Shown: positions 1 through 8,523 of the stretch, in pieces
How the letters are laid out: each line of letters begins with the position of its first letter
Numbering within the stretch: position 1 is the stretch's first letter
From: Ruminococcus sp. UBA6407
GTDB lineage: Bacteria; Bacillota; Clostridia; Oscillospirales; Ruminococcaceae
Direction of reading: 5' to 3'
DNA length: 12,457 bases
Assembly: GCA_002438605.1 (NCBI GenBank)
Contig: DJPR01000024.1
Span: 1-12,457 of the forward strand
Translations under genes and position numbers: made by a program
The notes under the pieces: generated by a model
What the model saw: only the letters and a program-made list of their open reading frames with translations
The model's database searches: none
Told to the model about the DNA's origin: nothing

Positions 1-1773
1 TGGAGACCACCGGGAGCTACATCTGCCCTTGGAACTGTTTCGGTTGACGGCGGTACTTATGATATCTACAAAACAACAAGAGTAAATCAGCCATCAATTG
101 ACGGTAACACAACATTCGATCAGTACTGGAGCGTTCGTCAGAACAAACCGTCTGCAAACGGTACAAAAATCGAAGGCAGAATCTCAGTTTCAAAGCACTT
201 TGAGGCTTGGGAAAAAGTTGGACTTCAAATGGGTAAGATGTACGAAGTAGCTCTTAATATTGAGGGTTATCAAAGCTCAGGTTCAGCTAATGTTTATAAA
301 AACGTTCTTACAATAGGCAAGGGTGAAGGCGGTACAACAGATCCGACTACTCCTGATACTCCAACAACACCTGATGAAGAAGGTTTTTACTTCTTCAATA
401 CTTTTGAAGATGGTGTTGAAGGCTGGGAGTCCAGAGGTGCAACAACAGTTTCTTCAAGCAGTACTAATGCATATTCAGGAAGCAAATCACTGTTCATAAG
501 TGGGCGTGAAGATACATGGCAGGGTGCTTCTTATTCGTTGAGAGGCTTTTCTGCTGGTTCAACATACAGCTTTGGTACAATGATAATGCAGAATAGTCTG
601 TCTACCGAAGAAATGAGGATGACTCTTCAGTACACAGATTCAAGCGGTGAAACTCAATACGATACAGTTGCTGTTGCAGATGCCGAAAAAGGCAAGTGGA
701 CAAAACTTGAAAATACTGCATATACCATTCCGGCAGGTGCTTCTGACTTACTTCTTTACGTTGAATCAACAAATGAACTTGTAGATTTCTACATTGATGA
801 AGCATTCGGTGCTACAAAAGGCATGTCAACAGGTGGAACTGCAAGCGGTCCTATTATTGGTGATGTTGATAACAGCGGCAAAGTTGATTCAAAGGATATT
901 GAAGATTTGCAGGCATATATCCTCGGTAAAGATGTAACAATTTCTTACACTGAAGCTGATGTAAACAAGGACGGAGTTATTGATGCAACTGACCTTGCAG
1001 CTTTAAGAAGACTTATTAACAGCGGTAAAGCTAATACAACAGTTACAACAAAAACTCCTGCAATTATTACAACAACAACCACAACTACTACTCAAAAACC
1101 TTCAGCAGGCGGCGTTGATACTTCATGGATTGATCCATCAAAGCCAATGGTTGCTATTTCATTTGATGACGGTGCGGTTGGAACTTCTCCAAATTCATCA
1201 TCAATGAGAATCCTAAACGCACTTGCTGATTCAGGCTTCCACTCAACATTCTTCTATGTCGGAGATTGGACTAACGCAAATAATCAGGGTGAAATAAAGA
1301 AAGCTTATGAATTAGGCATGGAAATTGCAAATCATACAACTTCACATCCTTACCTTACAAATCTTTCTTCAAATGAAATCCGAAGTGAATATGAGAATTG
1401 TGCTAACAAGCTTAAATCAATTATTGGTACAGATCCATCTCCATTGCTTAGATTGCCTTATCTGGCTTCAAACAGCACAGTACAGTCAACACTCTATGAT
1501 GCTCCGCTTATTACTTGTGCTATTGATACTCAGGACTGGAATAATGCATCAAGTGACCAGATTATCAGCACAATTAAAAACGCAATGAACAATGGTTCAC
1601 TGAAAAATTCTATTGTACTTTGCCACGAAACCTATGATTCAACAGCTGCTGCAATGGAATATCTTTGTCCTTACCTTAAGTCACAAGGCTGGCAAATTGT
1701 AACTATTTCAGAAATGTTTGCTGTAAACGGAAAAACTCTTAACGGCGGTCAGATTTACACAAAGTGCAATTAA
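1..1773 (+). CDS. Cellulosomal xylanase / acetylxylan esterase (GH11-CBM22-dockerin-CE4), 5' partial
   Basis: This is an extracellular bifunctional hemicellulase; 590 residues are visible and the frame is open from base 1. The first ~105 residues are the C-terminal half of a GH11 endo-xylanase. They show the WRPPG strand, the PSIDG thumb, YWSVRQ, and EGYQSSGSA, whose Glu (bases 262-264) is the family's acid/base. The nucleophile Glu lies upstream of the window. After a short Thr/Pro linker come a CBM22-like beta-sandwich (about residues 128-272), a dockerin (about 285-343) with two calcium loops ([12 protein letters not shown] and [12 protein letters not shown]), a Thr-rich linker, and a CE4 NodB domain (about 382-590). 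The CE4 motifs are intact: SFDDG, NHTTSH, RLPY, DTQDW and LCHE. Family knowledge says GH11 cuts xylan, CBM22 binds it, the dockerin docks on a cohesin scaffold, and CE4 removes acetyl groups. The order matches R. flavefaciens XynB-type enzymes. The signal peptide would be upstream. Confidence 0.93.
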   Translation, partial: WRPPGATSALGTVSVDGGTYDIYKTTRVNQPSIDGNTTFDQYWSVRQNKPSANGTKIEGRISVSKHFEAWEKVGLQMGKMYEVALNIEGYQSSGSANVYKNVLTIGKGEGGTTDPTTPDTPTTPDEEGFYFFNTFEDGVEGWESRGATTVSSSSTNAYSGSKSLFISGREDTWQGASYSLRGFSAGSTYSFGTMIMQNSLSTEEMRMTLQYTDSSGETQYDTVAVADAEKGKWTKLENTAYTIPAGASDLLLYVESTNELVDFYIDEAFGATKGMSTGGTASGPIIGDVDNSGKVDSKDIEDLQAYILGKDVTISYTEADVNKDGVIDATDLAALRRLINSGKANTTVTTKTPAIITTTTTTTTQKPSAGGVDTSWIDPSKPMVAISFDDGAVGTSPNSSSMRILNALADSGFHSTFFYVGDWTNANNQGEIKKAYELGMEIANHTTSHPYLTNLSSNEIRSEYENCANKLKSIIGTDPSPLLRLPYLASNSTVQSTLYDAPLITCAIDTQDWNNASSDQIISTIKNAMNNGSLKNSIVLCHETYDSTAAAMEYLCPYLKSQGWQIVTISEMFAVNGKTLNGGQIYTKCN

Positions 1774-1820
1774 TTTAATCTAATACTCTATAAAATTCCC
1801 ATTATTTTATTCAGCACAAT

Positions 1821-1861
1821 AAAATTCGCTTTTGATGTAATTTGTCAAAAGCGGATTTTTT
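1821..1861 (+). terminator. Rho-independent terminator of the xylanase/esterase gene
   Basis: A 9-bp stem, CGCTTTTGA (1827-1835) with TCAAAAGCG (1845-1853), is followed by a T-run at 1856-1861. A-rich bases before the stem pair with the T-run, so it may also work on the minus strand. It lies about 50 bases after the stop codon. Confidence 0.85.
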
Positions 1862-1888
1862 ACGTTTAATGCAAGCTCATGAAAGTAA

Positions 1889-1928
1889 AAACAAACCTGA
1901 GAAGTAATCATTCTTCTCAGGTTTGTTT
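1889..1928 (-). terminator. Rho-independent terminator of the glg operon
   Basis: A perfect 16-bp inverted repeat (1889-1904 with 1913-1928, 8-base loop) begins two bases after the glgA stop codon. On the minus strand it is followed by a T-rich tail (GTTTTTAC). It is the last element of the glgBCDA transcript and faces the terminator of the convergent gene. Confidence 0.87.
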
Positions 1929-1930
1929 GC

Positions 1931-3346
1931 TTATCTGCAAAGCTCCTCATAAAGCTTTATATAAAGCTTAGCAGAATTATTCCAACTGAAATTACAGTTC
2001 ATAGCACGTCTGATAAGTGCATTCCATTCGTCCTTATCGTTATATGTATCTTTAGCACGTTTCAATGAATTTAACATATCCTGTGCATTATACGTTTTAA
2101 ATGTAAAGCCGTTTCCATTAATTCCGCCGTTATCATTAATGGAATCACGAAGTCCGCCTGTTTCTCTTACAATTGGTATTGTACCATATCTCATAGCAAT
2201 CATTTGAGCTAAACCACACGGTTCACTTTGTGACGGCATTAAAAACATATCAGAGCCTGCATAAATCTGCTTTGAAAGTGTATGATTAAATCCAAGATTA
2301 ACTGATACTCTTTGAGGATAACGATAACTCATTTCATTGAAAAAGTCTTCATAAATTTTTTCACCGCTGCCTAAAATTACAAATTCAAAACCTATTGATA
2401 CCATTTCTTCCATGACATACTTGATAAGGTCAATACCCTTATGGGAAACAAGACGTGTTACAATTCCTACTAAAGGAGAATCATCGTCATTAAGTCCTGT
2501 AAGACTCAAAAGATCTTTCTTGCACCTGTGTTTACCTGACAAATCATTTACAGAATAATTCTGAGGTATACTAAGGTCACTTTCGGGATTATAATAGTCC
2601 GTATCAATTCCGTTTAGAATACCGCACAGCTTATATTGCTTAGTAACAAGTATTCTGTCCAAGCCATGAGAATACCAAGGGTCAAGTATTTCCCATGCAT
2701 AGCTCGGACTTACAGTTGTAATTTTATCCGCAGTTTCAATTGCACCTTTCATCAGATTTATTTTGCCGTCAAATTCAAGCAGTCCGGAATGATACATCGG
2801 AATACCCATAAGTTCAGTTAAAACCTCTGTTCCATATTGTCCCTGATACTGAATATTGTGTATTGTGAAAACTGTTTTTATACAGTCATAGCCTTGCTGA
2901 TACTTATAGAATATCTGATAGTATACAGGAATTAGTGCAGTTTGCCAATCATGAGCATTTATCACATCAGGCTTAAAATCAATTACACGGAGCATTTCAA
3001 GTACAGCTCTGGAAAAAAATACAAATCTTTCTCCATCGTCATAAAAGCCGTATAATCCATCACGATTAAAATAATATTCATTATCAATAAAATAGTATGT
3101 TATTCCATTATAAAGCGAAGAAAATACTCCACAATACTGTTTTCTCCATGCAACATCTACCGTAAGATTTGTAATAAACTTCATATCTTTGCGAAGTTCA
3201 GGATTTACTGACTTATAAAGCGGCATAACAATTCTGCAATCATGACCATTCTCGTTAATTGCCTGTGGCAATGAACCGATAACATCCGCAAGACCGCCTG
3301 AAGCTGCAAAAGGTACTGCTTCACTTGCTGCAAAAAGTATTTTCAT
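1931..3346 (-). CDS. glgA: Glycogen synthase (ADP-glucose type, GT5)
   Basis: This cytoplasmic glycosyltransferase moves glucose from ADP-glucose to the non-reducing end of an alpha-1,4-glucan. At 471 residues it has the normal length for bacterial GlgA. Recognisable GT5 motifs are the N-terminal glycine loop (SGGLADV, residues 16-22), HDWQTAL, HNIQYQG, TVSPSYAWEI, NGIDTDYYNPE, TRLVSHKGIDL (the Arg and Lys that contact phosphates) and SEPCGL with Glu375 (the catalytic-region Glu of the GT-B fold). The Lys of the E. coli KTGG motif is Ala15 here, so the loop reads AASGG. The start has a good ribosome binding site (AGGTGAT) in the 16-base gap after glgD. It is the last gene of the operon and stops two bases before a strong terminator. 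Identity is secure; the Ala15 variant may be a clade feature. Confidence 0.96.
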   Translation of the reverse strand: MKILFAASEAVPFAASGGLADVIGSLPQAINENGHDCRIVMPLYKSVNPELRKDMKFITNLTVDVAWRKQYCGVFSSLYNGITYYFIDNEYYFNRDGLYGFYDDGERFVFFSRAVLEMLRVIDFKPDVINAHDWQTALIPVYYQIFYKYQQGYDCIKTVFTIHNIQYQGQYGTEVLTELMGIPMYHSGLLEFDGKINLMKGAIETADKITTVSPSYAWEILDPWYSHGLDRILVTKQYKLCGILNGIDTDYYNPESDLSIPQNYSVNDLSGKHRCKKDLLSLTGLNDDDSPLVGIVTRLVSHKGIDLIKYVMEEMVSIGFEFVILGSGEKIYEDFFNEMSYRYPQRVSVNLGFNHTLSKQIYAGSDMFLMPSQSEPCGLAQMIAMRYGTIPIVRETGGLRDSINDNGGINGNGFTFKTYNAQDMLNSLKRAKDTYNDKDEWNALIRRAMNCNFSWNNSAKLYIKLYEELCR

Positions 3347-3362
3347 TTATATCACCTGCCAC

Positions 3363-4484
3363 TTAAATGCTTGCATTTTTACCTATATATAGCGGATATG
3401 TTCCTGAACCGGTAAGAACCTTATCATCATTAATAGTTACATTTTTATCTGTAATAATAGCGTTAATATCGCATCTGTTTCCAATAGTTGTACCCTGTAA
3501 AAGAACAGAGTTCTTTACGACAGTATCCTTTCCTATTTTTACGCCCCTGAATAATACACAGTTTTCAACTGTACCCTCAATAATACAACCGTCAGCAATA
3601 AGGGAATTTTTTATATTGGATTCAAGTCCGTATTTTACAGGACCGTTATCCCCTATTTTTGTATATATAGGCAGATCTTTTCTAAACAGCTCATTTCTGT
3701 TTTCCGTTTTTAAAAGAGCCATATTTGCTTCATAAAAGCTTTGAATACTATCTATTTTAGTGAAATAATTCTTATGTTCGTAGCCGTATATTTTATATTC
3801 ATTTTTCTTAGCCTGAAGAACATCTCTTATAAAACTATACTGATTTCTGCTTGCTGCACCTGTTATTATTTTTTTCAAAAAGTCTTTGCTGATAACAAAC
3901 ATATCAAGGCAAACATTGCATTCTCCTGAAAACTGAGGGTCAACCAAAACATCTTTTACCCTGCCGTTTTCGTCAAGCTCAAGAACATTTGTTGAATGAT
4001 TTTTCTCACTGTCATAAACAGCCTTGCTGTAAATAGCTGTTATATCAGCTTCTGTTTTAATATGCTGTTCAAGTACAGGAGTGAAGTTAATGGCTGTAAT
4101 AACATCACAGTCTGAAAGTATAACATATTTTGCTTTAGAATGTTCTATAAAACTCCATATATTATTCAAAGCATCCAGACGTCCTCTGTAAATTCCGCCT
4201 ATCTGACTGTACGGCGGCAGCAGGTGAAGTCCGCCCTTTTTTCTTGACAAATCCCACTCACGTCCTGAACCCACATGGTCCATAAGAGAGCCGTAATTAG
4301 ACTTTGTTATAACGCCTACTTCAACAATGCCTGAGTTTACCATATTTGAAAGCGGAAAATCAATTAATCTGTATCTGCCTCCGAACGGAATAGAACCCAT
4401 TGTTCTTTGCTTTGTTAATTCTATAACGGATGAATCATGCATACTTGCAAAAATCATTCCTAAAACACTGTAATTTACTCCCAT
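3363..4484 (-). CDS. glgD: Glucose-1-phosphate adenylyltransferase regulatory subunit
   Basis: This is a GlgC paralogue found beside glgC in many Firmicutes; it partners GlgC in a hetero-oligomer and is thought to be regulatory. At 373 residues it keeps the fold landmarks FGGRYRLIDFPLSN (34-47), a WDLSRKKGGLHLLPPY segment, and a C-terminal hexapeptide-type beta-helix (about 285-370). The catalytic features seen in the neighbouring GlgC are gone. The GGxGSRL nucleotide loop is replaced by GMIFASMHDSS, the catalytic GGDH site aligns with SDCD (124-127), and the EKP glucose-phosphate motif is absent. Its GGAGG ribosome binding site (4492-4496) directly follows, and in its extended form overlaps, the glgC stop codon, which suggests translational coupling of the two subunits. 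Loss of catalysis is inferred from the missing residues; the family assignment is firm. Confidence 0.93.
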   Translation of the reverse strand: MGVNYSVLGMIFASMHDSSVIELTKQRTMGSIPFGGRYRLIDFPLSNMVNSGIVEVGVITKSNYGSLMDHVGSGREWDLSRKKGGLHLLPPYSQIGGIYRGRLDALNNIWSFIEHSKAKYVILSDCDVITAINFTPVLEQHIKTEADITAIYSKAVYDSEKNHSTNVLELDENGRVKDVLVDPQFSGECNVCLDMFVISKDFLKKIITGAASRNQYSFIRDVLQAKKNEYKIYGYEHKNYFTKIDSIQSFYEANMALLKTENRNELFRKDLPIYTKIGDNGPVKYGLESNIKNSLIADGCIIEGTVENCVLFRGVKIGKDTVVKNSVLLQGTTIGNRCDINAIITDKNVTINDDKVLTGSGTYPLYIGKNASI

Positions 4485-4496
4485 TGTTTTGCCTCC

Positions 4497-5699
4497 TTAA
4501 ATATTATCAGCGATAATCTGCTTTGGCTCTACTGATTTTCCGCTTGATACTGTTACATTATGTCCTACTACAGCTATTCCCCAGTCATCACGATTTGCAA
4601 CTGTTTCAGGACTCAAGCCTATTTTTGCATTATTTTCAATTGTGCAGTCCTCGCCGATAATTGCATATTCAACAACCGAGCCGCTTTTTATAACTGAGCC
4701 CGGCATTACAATACTGTATTTTACCGTTGCACCCTCTTCAATTGTAACTCCTGAGAAAATTACAGAGAAATCCACCGTACCGTTTATTGTACTTCCCTCT
4801 GCTATCATTGAGTTTTCAATATTCGCATTATCTCCGATATACTGCGGAGGCATATTATTATTTCTTGAATATATCTTCCACTTAGGGTCATAAAGGTCAA
4901 GCGGTACATTCGGATTAATCAGATCCATATTAGCTTCCCAAAGGCTGTCAAGCGTACCAACGTCTTTCCAGTATCCCTCAAAAGCATATGCAAAAAGGCG
5001 TTCATTATTTGCAAGCATTGAAGGGATAATATCCTTACCGAAGTCCTTTGAGCCTGTATTTGCATTTTCATTTTCAATCAGGTACTTTTTGAGCTTTTGC
5101 CATGTAAATACATATATGCCCATTGACGCAAGTGTTGACTTAGGTTCTTTCGGCTTTTCTGTAAAGTCAATAACCCTGCCATCGTCATTACATGTCATAA
5201 TGCCAAATCTGCTTGCTTCTTCCAACGATACATTAAGAACAGCAATAGTGCTGTCTGCATTATTTTCAATATGAAAATCAATCATTTTGGAATAGTCCAT
5301 TTTATAGATATGGTCACCGCCGAGAACTATTACATAGTCCGGATCATATCGTTCAATAAAGCTCATATTCTGATAAATGGCATTTGCTGTTCCTTCATAC
5401 CATGAAGCACCTCTTGCGGTCTGATAAGGCGGAAGAACGTGAACTCCTCCGTTCATTTTATCAAGATCCCAAGGCTGACCGTTGCCGATATACTCATTAA
5501 GAACCAGCGGCTGATATTGTGTAAGTACACCTACAGTATCAATACCTGAATTGGTACAGTTTGACAATGGAAAATCAATAATACGATATTTTCCTCCATA
5601 AGGAACTGCCGGCTTTGCCATATCTCTTGTAAGAGCGTAAAGTCTGCTTCCCTGACCACCTGCAAGCAGCATAGCTACACATTTTTTCTTAATATACAT
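4497..5699 (-). CDS. glgC: Glucose-1-phosphate adenylyltransferase, catalytic subunit
   Basis: It makes ADP-glucose and pyrophosphate from ATP and glucose-1-phosphate, the committed and usually allosterically controlled step of bacterial glycogen synthesis. The 400-residue protein has the pyrophosphorylase loop [10 protein letters not shown] (11-20), [19 protein letters not shown] (29-47), [10 protein letters not shown] with catalytic Asp129, and the glucose-phosphate motif FTEKP (179-183). A left-handed beta-helix of hexapeptide repeats follows from about residue 290. An in-frame ATG exists 14 codons upstream (5741), but the start at 5699 is preferred. It has GGGAGG at 5706-5711 with proper spacing, and homologues begin just before the LLAGG loop. 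A 90-base gap separates it from glgB, the largest gap in the operon, and the downstream glgD is tightly coupled. Confidence 0.96.
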   Translation of the reverse strand: MYIKKKCVAMLLAGGQGSRLYALTRDMAKPAVPYGGKYRIIDFPLSNCTNSGIDTVGVLTQYQPLVLNEYIGNGQPWDLDKMNGGVHVLPPYQTARGASWYEGTANAIYQNMSFIERYDPDYVIVLGGDHIYKMDYSKMIDFHIENNADSTIAVLNVSLEEASRFGIMTCNDDGRVIDFTEKPKEPKSTLASMGIYVFTWQKLKKYLIENENANTGSKDFGKDIIPSMLANNERLFAYAFEGYWKDVGTLDSLWEANMDLINPNVPLDLYDPKWKIYSRNNNMPPQYIGDNANIENSMIAEGSTINGTVDFSVIFSGVTIEEGATVKYSIVMPGSVIKSGSVVEYAIIGEDCTIENNAKIGLSPETVANRDDWGIAVVGHNVTVSSGKSVEPKQIIADNI

Positions 5700-5705
5700 A
5701 GTATT

Positions 5706-5711
5706 CCTCCC
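5706..5711 (-). promoter_or_regulatory. glgC ribosome binding site that decides the start
   Basis: GGGAGG on the minus strand lies 6 bases before the ATG at 5699. The upstream in-frame ATG at 5741 has no comparable site, so the shorter protein is the better call. Confidence 0.85.
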
Positions 5712-5745
5712 AAATGCCGTTTTACTACAGTAACCAAACAACCTG

Positions 5746-5751
5746 ATTATA
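5746..5751 (-). promoter_or_regulatory. Possible internal -10 element in the glgB-glgC gap
   Basis: A perfect TATAAT on the minus strand sits about 45 bases before the glgC start. No convincing -35 hexamer lies 16-18 bases upstream (best is CAGAAA at 17), and no extended -10 TG is present. It could give some glgCDA transcription independent of glgB, or be chance in AT-rich DNA. Confidence 0.25.
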
Positions 5752-5789
5752 AAGTTGATGTTTATTGATTTCTGTAAGGCAGTTATTCA

Positions 5790-7754
5790 TTATTTAGAAC
5801 TTTCAGTTTTTATTTCTGAAGATTTTTTGGTTTTAGATTTTATTGTTTTTACTTCTCTTTTCTTTACAGGAGCATATTTTAAATAAATTACAGATAACGG
5901 TGCAAGTGTTAATGAAATGGAAGCATCAAAGCCATGCATAGGATATGCTTTGGTTTTAAATGATTTTTCAGTAATTCCGTAACCTCCGAATTCCGTTGAA
6001 TCCGAATTAAATACAAGCTTATATCTTCCCTTTTTAGGAACTCCTATTTTATAGTCGTTACGTTCAACAGGCACAAAATTACATACAGCAATAATTTCAT
6101 CACCATTATCGTCCATTCTTCTGAATGCAATTACACTTTGCTTATAATCGTCATTTGAAATCCATGAAAAGCCGTTCCACGAATCATCATCCTGCCATAA
6201 AGGAGAATTTTCAAGATAAAATTTATTAAGCTTTTCATTAAAAAGAAGCATTTGTTTATGTTCTGTTTCACCAAGTAAAAACCAATCAAGCTGTGACTGA
6301 TAATTCCACTCACGCTTCTGCCCGAATTCCTGCCCCATAAACATTAACTTTTTGCCCGGATGTGCCATCATATAGCACATAAATGCTCTCAATGAACTGA
6401 ATTTTCTATCATATTCGCCCGGCATCTTTTCCAGCAGCGAACATTTACCATGTACAACTTCGTCATGAGAAATAGGCAAAATGTAATTTTCTGAAAAGCA
6501 GTAGAAAAATGAAAAGGTAAGCTTATCGTGGTTAAAGGCACGATAAATCGGGTCAAGAGAGATATATGAAATCATATCATTCATCCAGCCCATATTCCAC
6601 TTGAAATTAAAACCAAGACCTCCGATGTCAGTTGGTTTGGTTACCATAGGCCATGCCGTTGATTCTTCAGCAATCATCAAGACATCAGGATGCTTTAGAA
6701 ATGCAGCCTCATTGAGTCGTTTCAGGAATGAAACTGCCTCAAGATTTTCATTTCCTCCGTAAATATTTGCACACCACTCGCCGTCACGCCTGTCATAATC
6801 AAGATAAAGCATTGATGCAACTGCGTCCACACGAAGTCCGTCAATATGAAATTCATCAAGCCAATAGCATGCACTTGAAATCAGAAACGAGCAAACTTCG
6901 CCCTTGCCGTAATCAAATACTCTTGTCCCCCACGCTTTATGCTCTTTTTTGCACTCATTTGAATATTCATAACAGCAGGAACCGTCAAATTCATACAATC
7001 CGCTTGCATCCTTTGGAAAATGTGCAGGAACCCAGTCTAAAATTACGGAGATATTATTTTCATGAAACAAATCAATCATTTTACGAAAATCATCAGGAGT
7101 TCCGTACCTTGAAGTAGGTGCAAAATAACCTGTAACCTGATATCCCCATGAGCCGTCAAACGGATACTCTGTCAGCGGCATAAATTCTATATGTGTATAT
7201 GACATCTTTTTTAAATAAGGTATAATTTTCTCAGCAAATGCCACATAATTAAAATAACTTCCGTCATCATTAATTTTCCAGGAACTTAAATGCACCTCGT
7301 ATATATTAACAGGACTTTTATATATTACCGATTTCTTTTTGTTTTTTATCCATTCCTTATCATTCCATTTATAAGTACTTTCATATATCTTTGAAGCTGT
7401 ACCGGGTCTTGTTTCAAAATGTGCCGCATAAGGATCTGATTTCATTAAAAATCTTCCGTCTGACGTTTCTATACTGAATTTATATATATCATATTGTTTT
7501 AACTTTGAAACAGTTGTTTCCCAAACGCCGTCAGCAATAAGCGACAATGGGTTTGCGTTTCTATCCCAATTGTTAAAATCTCCAACAACTGAAACCGAAA
7601 CAGCATGAGGTGCCCATACTCTGAAAACAAAGGACTTTGTTCTTCCCTTTTTTATGGAGTGAACTCCGAAAAATTTATATGTTTCATAATTTTTTCCCTG
7701 ATAAAATAAGTAAAGCGGAAAGTCATTTTGATTTGAATTGTTATACGAAGCCAT
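5790..7754 (-). CDS. glgB: 1,4-alpha-glucan branching enzyme (GH13)
   Basis: This cytoplasmic enzyme cuts alpha-1,4-glucan chains and re-attaches them as alpha-1,6 branches. The 654-residue protein opens with a CBM48/N1-type beta-sandwich (about 30-125; [20 protein letters not shown]). The GH13 barrel carries [10 protein letters not shown] (240-249), DGLRVDA with nucleophile Asp310, IAEEST with acid/base Glu363, and ISHDE (428-432) with the transition-state His and Asp. A C-terminal beta domain ends in a Lys/Ser-rich tail of about 25 residues that looks disordered. The open frame extends 25 codons upstream to 7829. The start at 7754 is chosen because a GGGGG-type ribosome binding site (7761-7765) lies 6 bases before it and homologues do not need the extension. 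It is the first gene of glgBCDA, with a plausible promoter immediately upstream. Confidence 0.96.
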   Translation of the reverse strand: MASYNNSNQNDFPLYLFYQGKNYETYKFFGVHSIKKGRTKSFVFRVWAPHAVSVSVVGDFNNWDRNANPLSLIADGVWETTVSKLKQYDIYKFSIETSDGRFLMKSDPYAAHFETRPGTASKIYESTYKWNDKEWIKNKKKSVIYKSPVNIYEVHLSSWKINDDGSYFNYVAFAEKIIPYLKKMSYTHIEFMPLTEYPFDGSWGYQVTGYFAPTSRYGTPDDFRKMIDLFHENNISVILDWVPAHFPKDASGLYEFDGSCCYEYSNECKKEHKAWGTRVFDYGKGEVCSFLISSACYWLDEFHIDGLRVDAVASMLYLDYDRRDGEWCANIYGGNENLEAVSFLKRLNEAAFLKHPDVLMIAEESTAWPMVTKPTDIGGLGFNFKWNMGWMNDMISYISLDPIYRAFNHDKLTFSFFYCFSENYILPISHDEVVHGKCSLLEKMPGEYDRKFSSLRAFMCYMMAHPGKKLMFMGQEFGQKREWNYQSQLDWFLLGETEHKQMLLFNEKLNKFYLENSPLWQDDDSWNGFSWISNDDYKQSVIAFRRMDDNGDEIIAVCNFVPVERNDYKIGVPKKGRYKLVFNSDSTEFGGYGITEKSFKTKAYPMHGFDASISLTLAPLSVIYLKYAPVKKREVKTIKSKTKKSSEIKTESSK

Positions 7755-7760
7755 ACTATT

Positions 7761-7765
7761 CCCCC
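7761..7765 (-). promoter_or_regulatory. glgB ribosome binding site that decides the start
   Basis: AAAAGGGGG on the minus strand ends 6 bases before the ATG at 7754, supporting that start over the in-frame ATG at 7829. The predicted -10 box (7780-7785) lies downstream of 7829, so the longer form would not be transcribed from it. Confidence 0.75.
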
Positions 7766-7779
7766 TTTTCATATTTATT

Positions 7780-7808
7780 ATTTTATCAGAAAATGAAGCA
7801 TTATTCAA
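7780..7808 (-). promoter_or_regulatory. Predicted sigma-A-type promoter of glgBCDA
   Basis: On the minus strand TTGAAT (7808-7803), a 17-base spacer and TAAAAT (7785-7780) form a reasonable housekeeping promoter. The transcript would begin near 7773, about 19 bases before the glgB ATG. The match is good but not perfect (4/6 and 5/6) in AT-rich DNA. Confidence 0.5.
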
Positions 7809-8114
7809 GTCTTTTTGGCATATCAACAAAAATTTCAGATATTACACTAATTTCATTTGTGTATTTTAGTGCATTTTGCTGTATTTTTAAATAAAAAATA
7901 CAGATGCTTTGTTAAATTCACAAAAATATAAGTCTGCAACTCTAATGCTATTTTTAAAATATTTTAGTCAACACCGCACAAATATTGCAAATGTTATTGT
8001 TATGTTAGTCTTACCTATATTATGTTGATAATTCATTCTTTGAGAACCTGTCTGTTCACAAAAAACATATACTCGCAAATTCTTTTTTAATTTCCGAAAA
8101 ATTTTTAAATATGC
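7809..8114. other. AT-rich divergent intergenic region between glgB and ireB
   Basis: Together with the flanking promoters this is the long gene-free stretch of the window's left part. I see no convincing gene on either strand. It holds the palindrome at 7879-7903 and a small dyad GAAC-N6-GTTC near 8043-8056 that could be a protein site. No tRNA, T-box or known riboswitch motif was recognised. Confidence 0.5.
7879..7903. repeat. 10-bp perfect palindrome upstream of glgB
   Basis: CTGTATTTTT (7879-7888) and AAAAATACAG (7894-7903) are perfect inverted copies around a 5-base centre. An outer GCAT (7871-7874) and ATGC (7904-7907) extend the symmetry across a bulge. It lies about 70 bases upstream of the predicted glgB -35 box. 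It could be a regulator operator, or less likely a weak AU-rich hairpin terminator. No regulator can be named. Confidence 0.5.
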
Positions 8115-8143
8115 TTGAAATATTAAAATAAATAGGTTATAAT
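8115..8143 (+). promoter_or_regulatory. Strong sigma-A-type promoter of ireB
   Basis: TTGAAA (8115-8120), a 17-base spacer and a perfect TATAAT (8138-8143) point toward ireB. The start of transcription would be near 8150, giving a leader of about 109 bases. The same hexamers and spacing recur upstream of the EAL-domain gene. Confidence 0.78.
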
Positions 8144-8258
8144 ATACATAAGCAGTATAGAACAAGTCTTTAGACACGCTGTATGCCATAAGCTTCAATT
8201 TTTTGATTAACCCACTGTATCTATGAAGCAAATCACTTTAACAGGGAGGCTGAATTAA

Positions 8259-8504
8259 ATGTTTGATAAAACCATGACTTTTTCCGTAAATGAGGATAAG
8301 GAAGCTGAGCTTAAAAAAAATCTTACTATTGTTTATGACGCTTTAACTCAAAAAGGCTACAATCCGATTAATCAAATTGTAGGTTATATTCTTTCCGAAG
8401 ATCCGACATACATAACAACATACAATAACGCAAGAAGCCTTATTCGTCATATTGATCGTGATGAGCTTCTTCAGGTTCTCGTGCGTTCTTACCTAAATCA
8501 ATAA
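8259..8504 (+). CDS. ireB: IreB-family regulatory phosphoprotein (UPF0297)
   Basis: This small cytoplasmic protein (81 residues) is recognised from the family core [18 protein letters not shown] followed by [25 protein letters not shown]. In Enterococcus faecalis, IreB is a substrate of the PASTA-domain Ser/Thr kinase IreK and lowers cephalosporin resistance; phosphorylation occurs on N-terminal threonines. Here threonines sit at residues 5 and 7 in the equivalent segment (DKTMTFSV). The start is supported by GGGAGG at 8244-8249, 9 bases before the ATG. In many Firmicutes this gene is followed by ruvX and a DUF1292 gene. Here it has its own promoter and ends at a terminator, so it appears monocistronic. 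The family call is confident; a role in wall-stress signalling in this organism is inferred. Confidence 0.93.
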   Translation: MFDKTMTFSVNEDKEAELKKNLTIVYDALTQKGYNPINQIVGYILSEDPTYITTYNNARSLIRHIDRDELLQVLVRSYLNQ

Positions 8505-8523
8505 AGTTAACAGATATTTAATG

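Noticed and set aside
1060..1100. ACA/ACT-rich tract as a DNA repeat element
   Set aside because: It encodes the Thr-rich linker between dockerin and CE4 domains, so coding function explains it.
3367..3735. 122-codon plus-strand open frame inside glgD
   Set aside because: It is antisense to the conserved beta-helix of GlgD; the hydrophobic look comes from the complement of hexapeptide repeats.
6728..7117. 129-codon plus-strand open frame inside glgB
   Set aside because: It lies wholly antisense to well-conserved GH13 sequence, so it is a shadow frame.
8043..8056. Dyad GAAC-N6-GTTC upstream of ireB as an operator
   Set aside because: Only four perfect base pairs plus a weak extension, easily found by chance; mentioned only in the intergenic entry.
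7968..8231. 87-codon open frame on the minus strand in the glgB-ireB intergenic region
   Set aside because: It runs antisense through the strong ireB promoter and leader, has no clear ribosome binding site, and its composition (Phe, Tyr, Leu, Lys) is that of translated AT-rich non-coding DNA.
8149..8258. T-box or other known riboswitch in the ireB leader
   Set aside because: No T-box bulge sequence, terminator/antiterminator pair or known aptamer core is present before the start codon.
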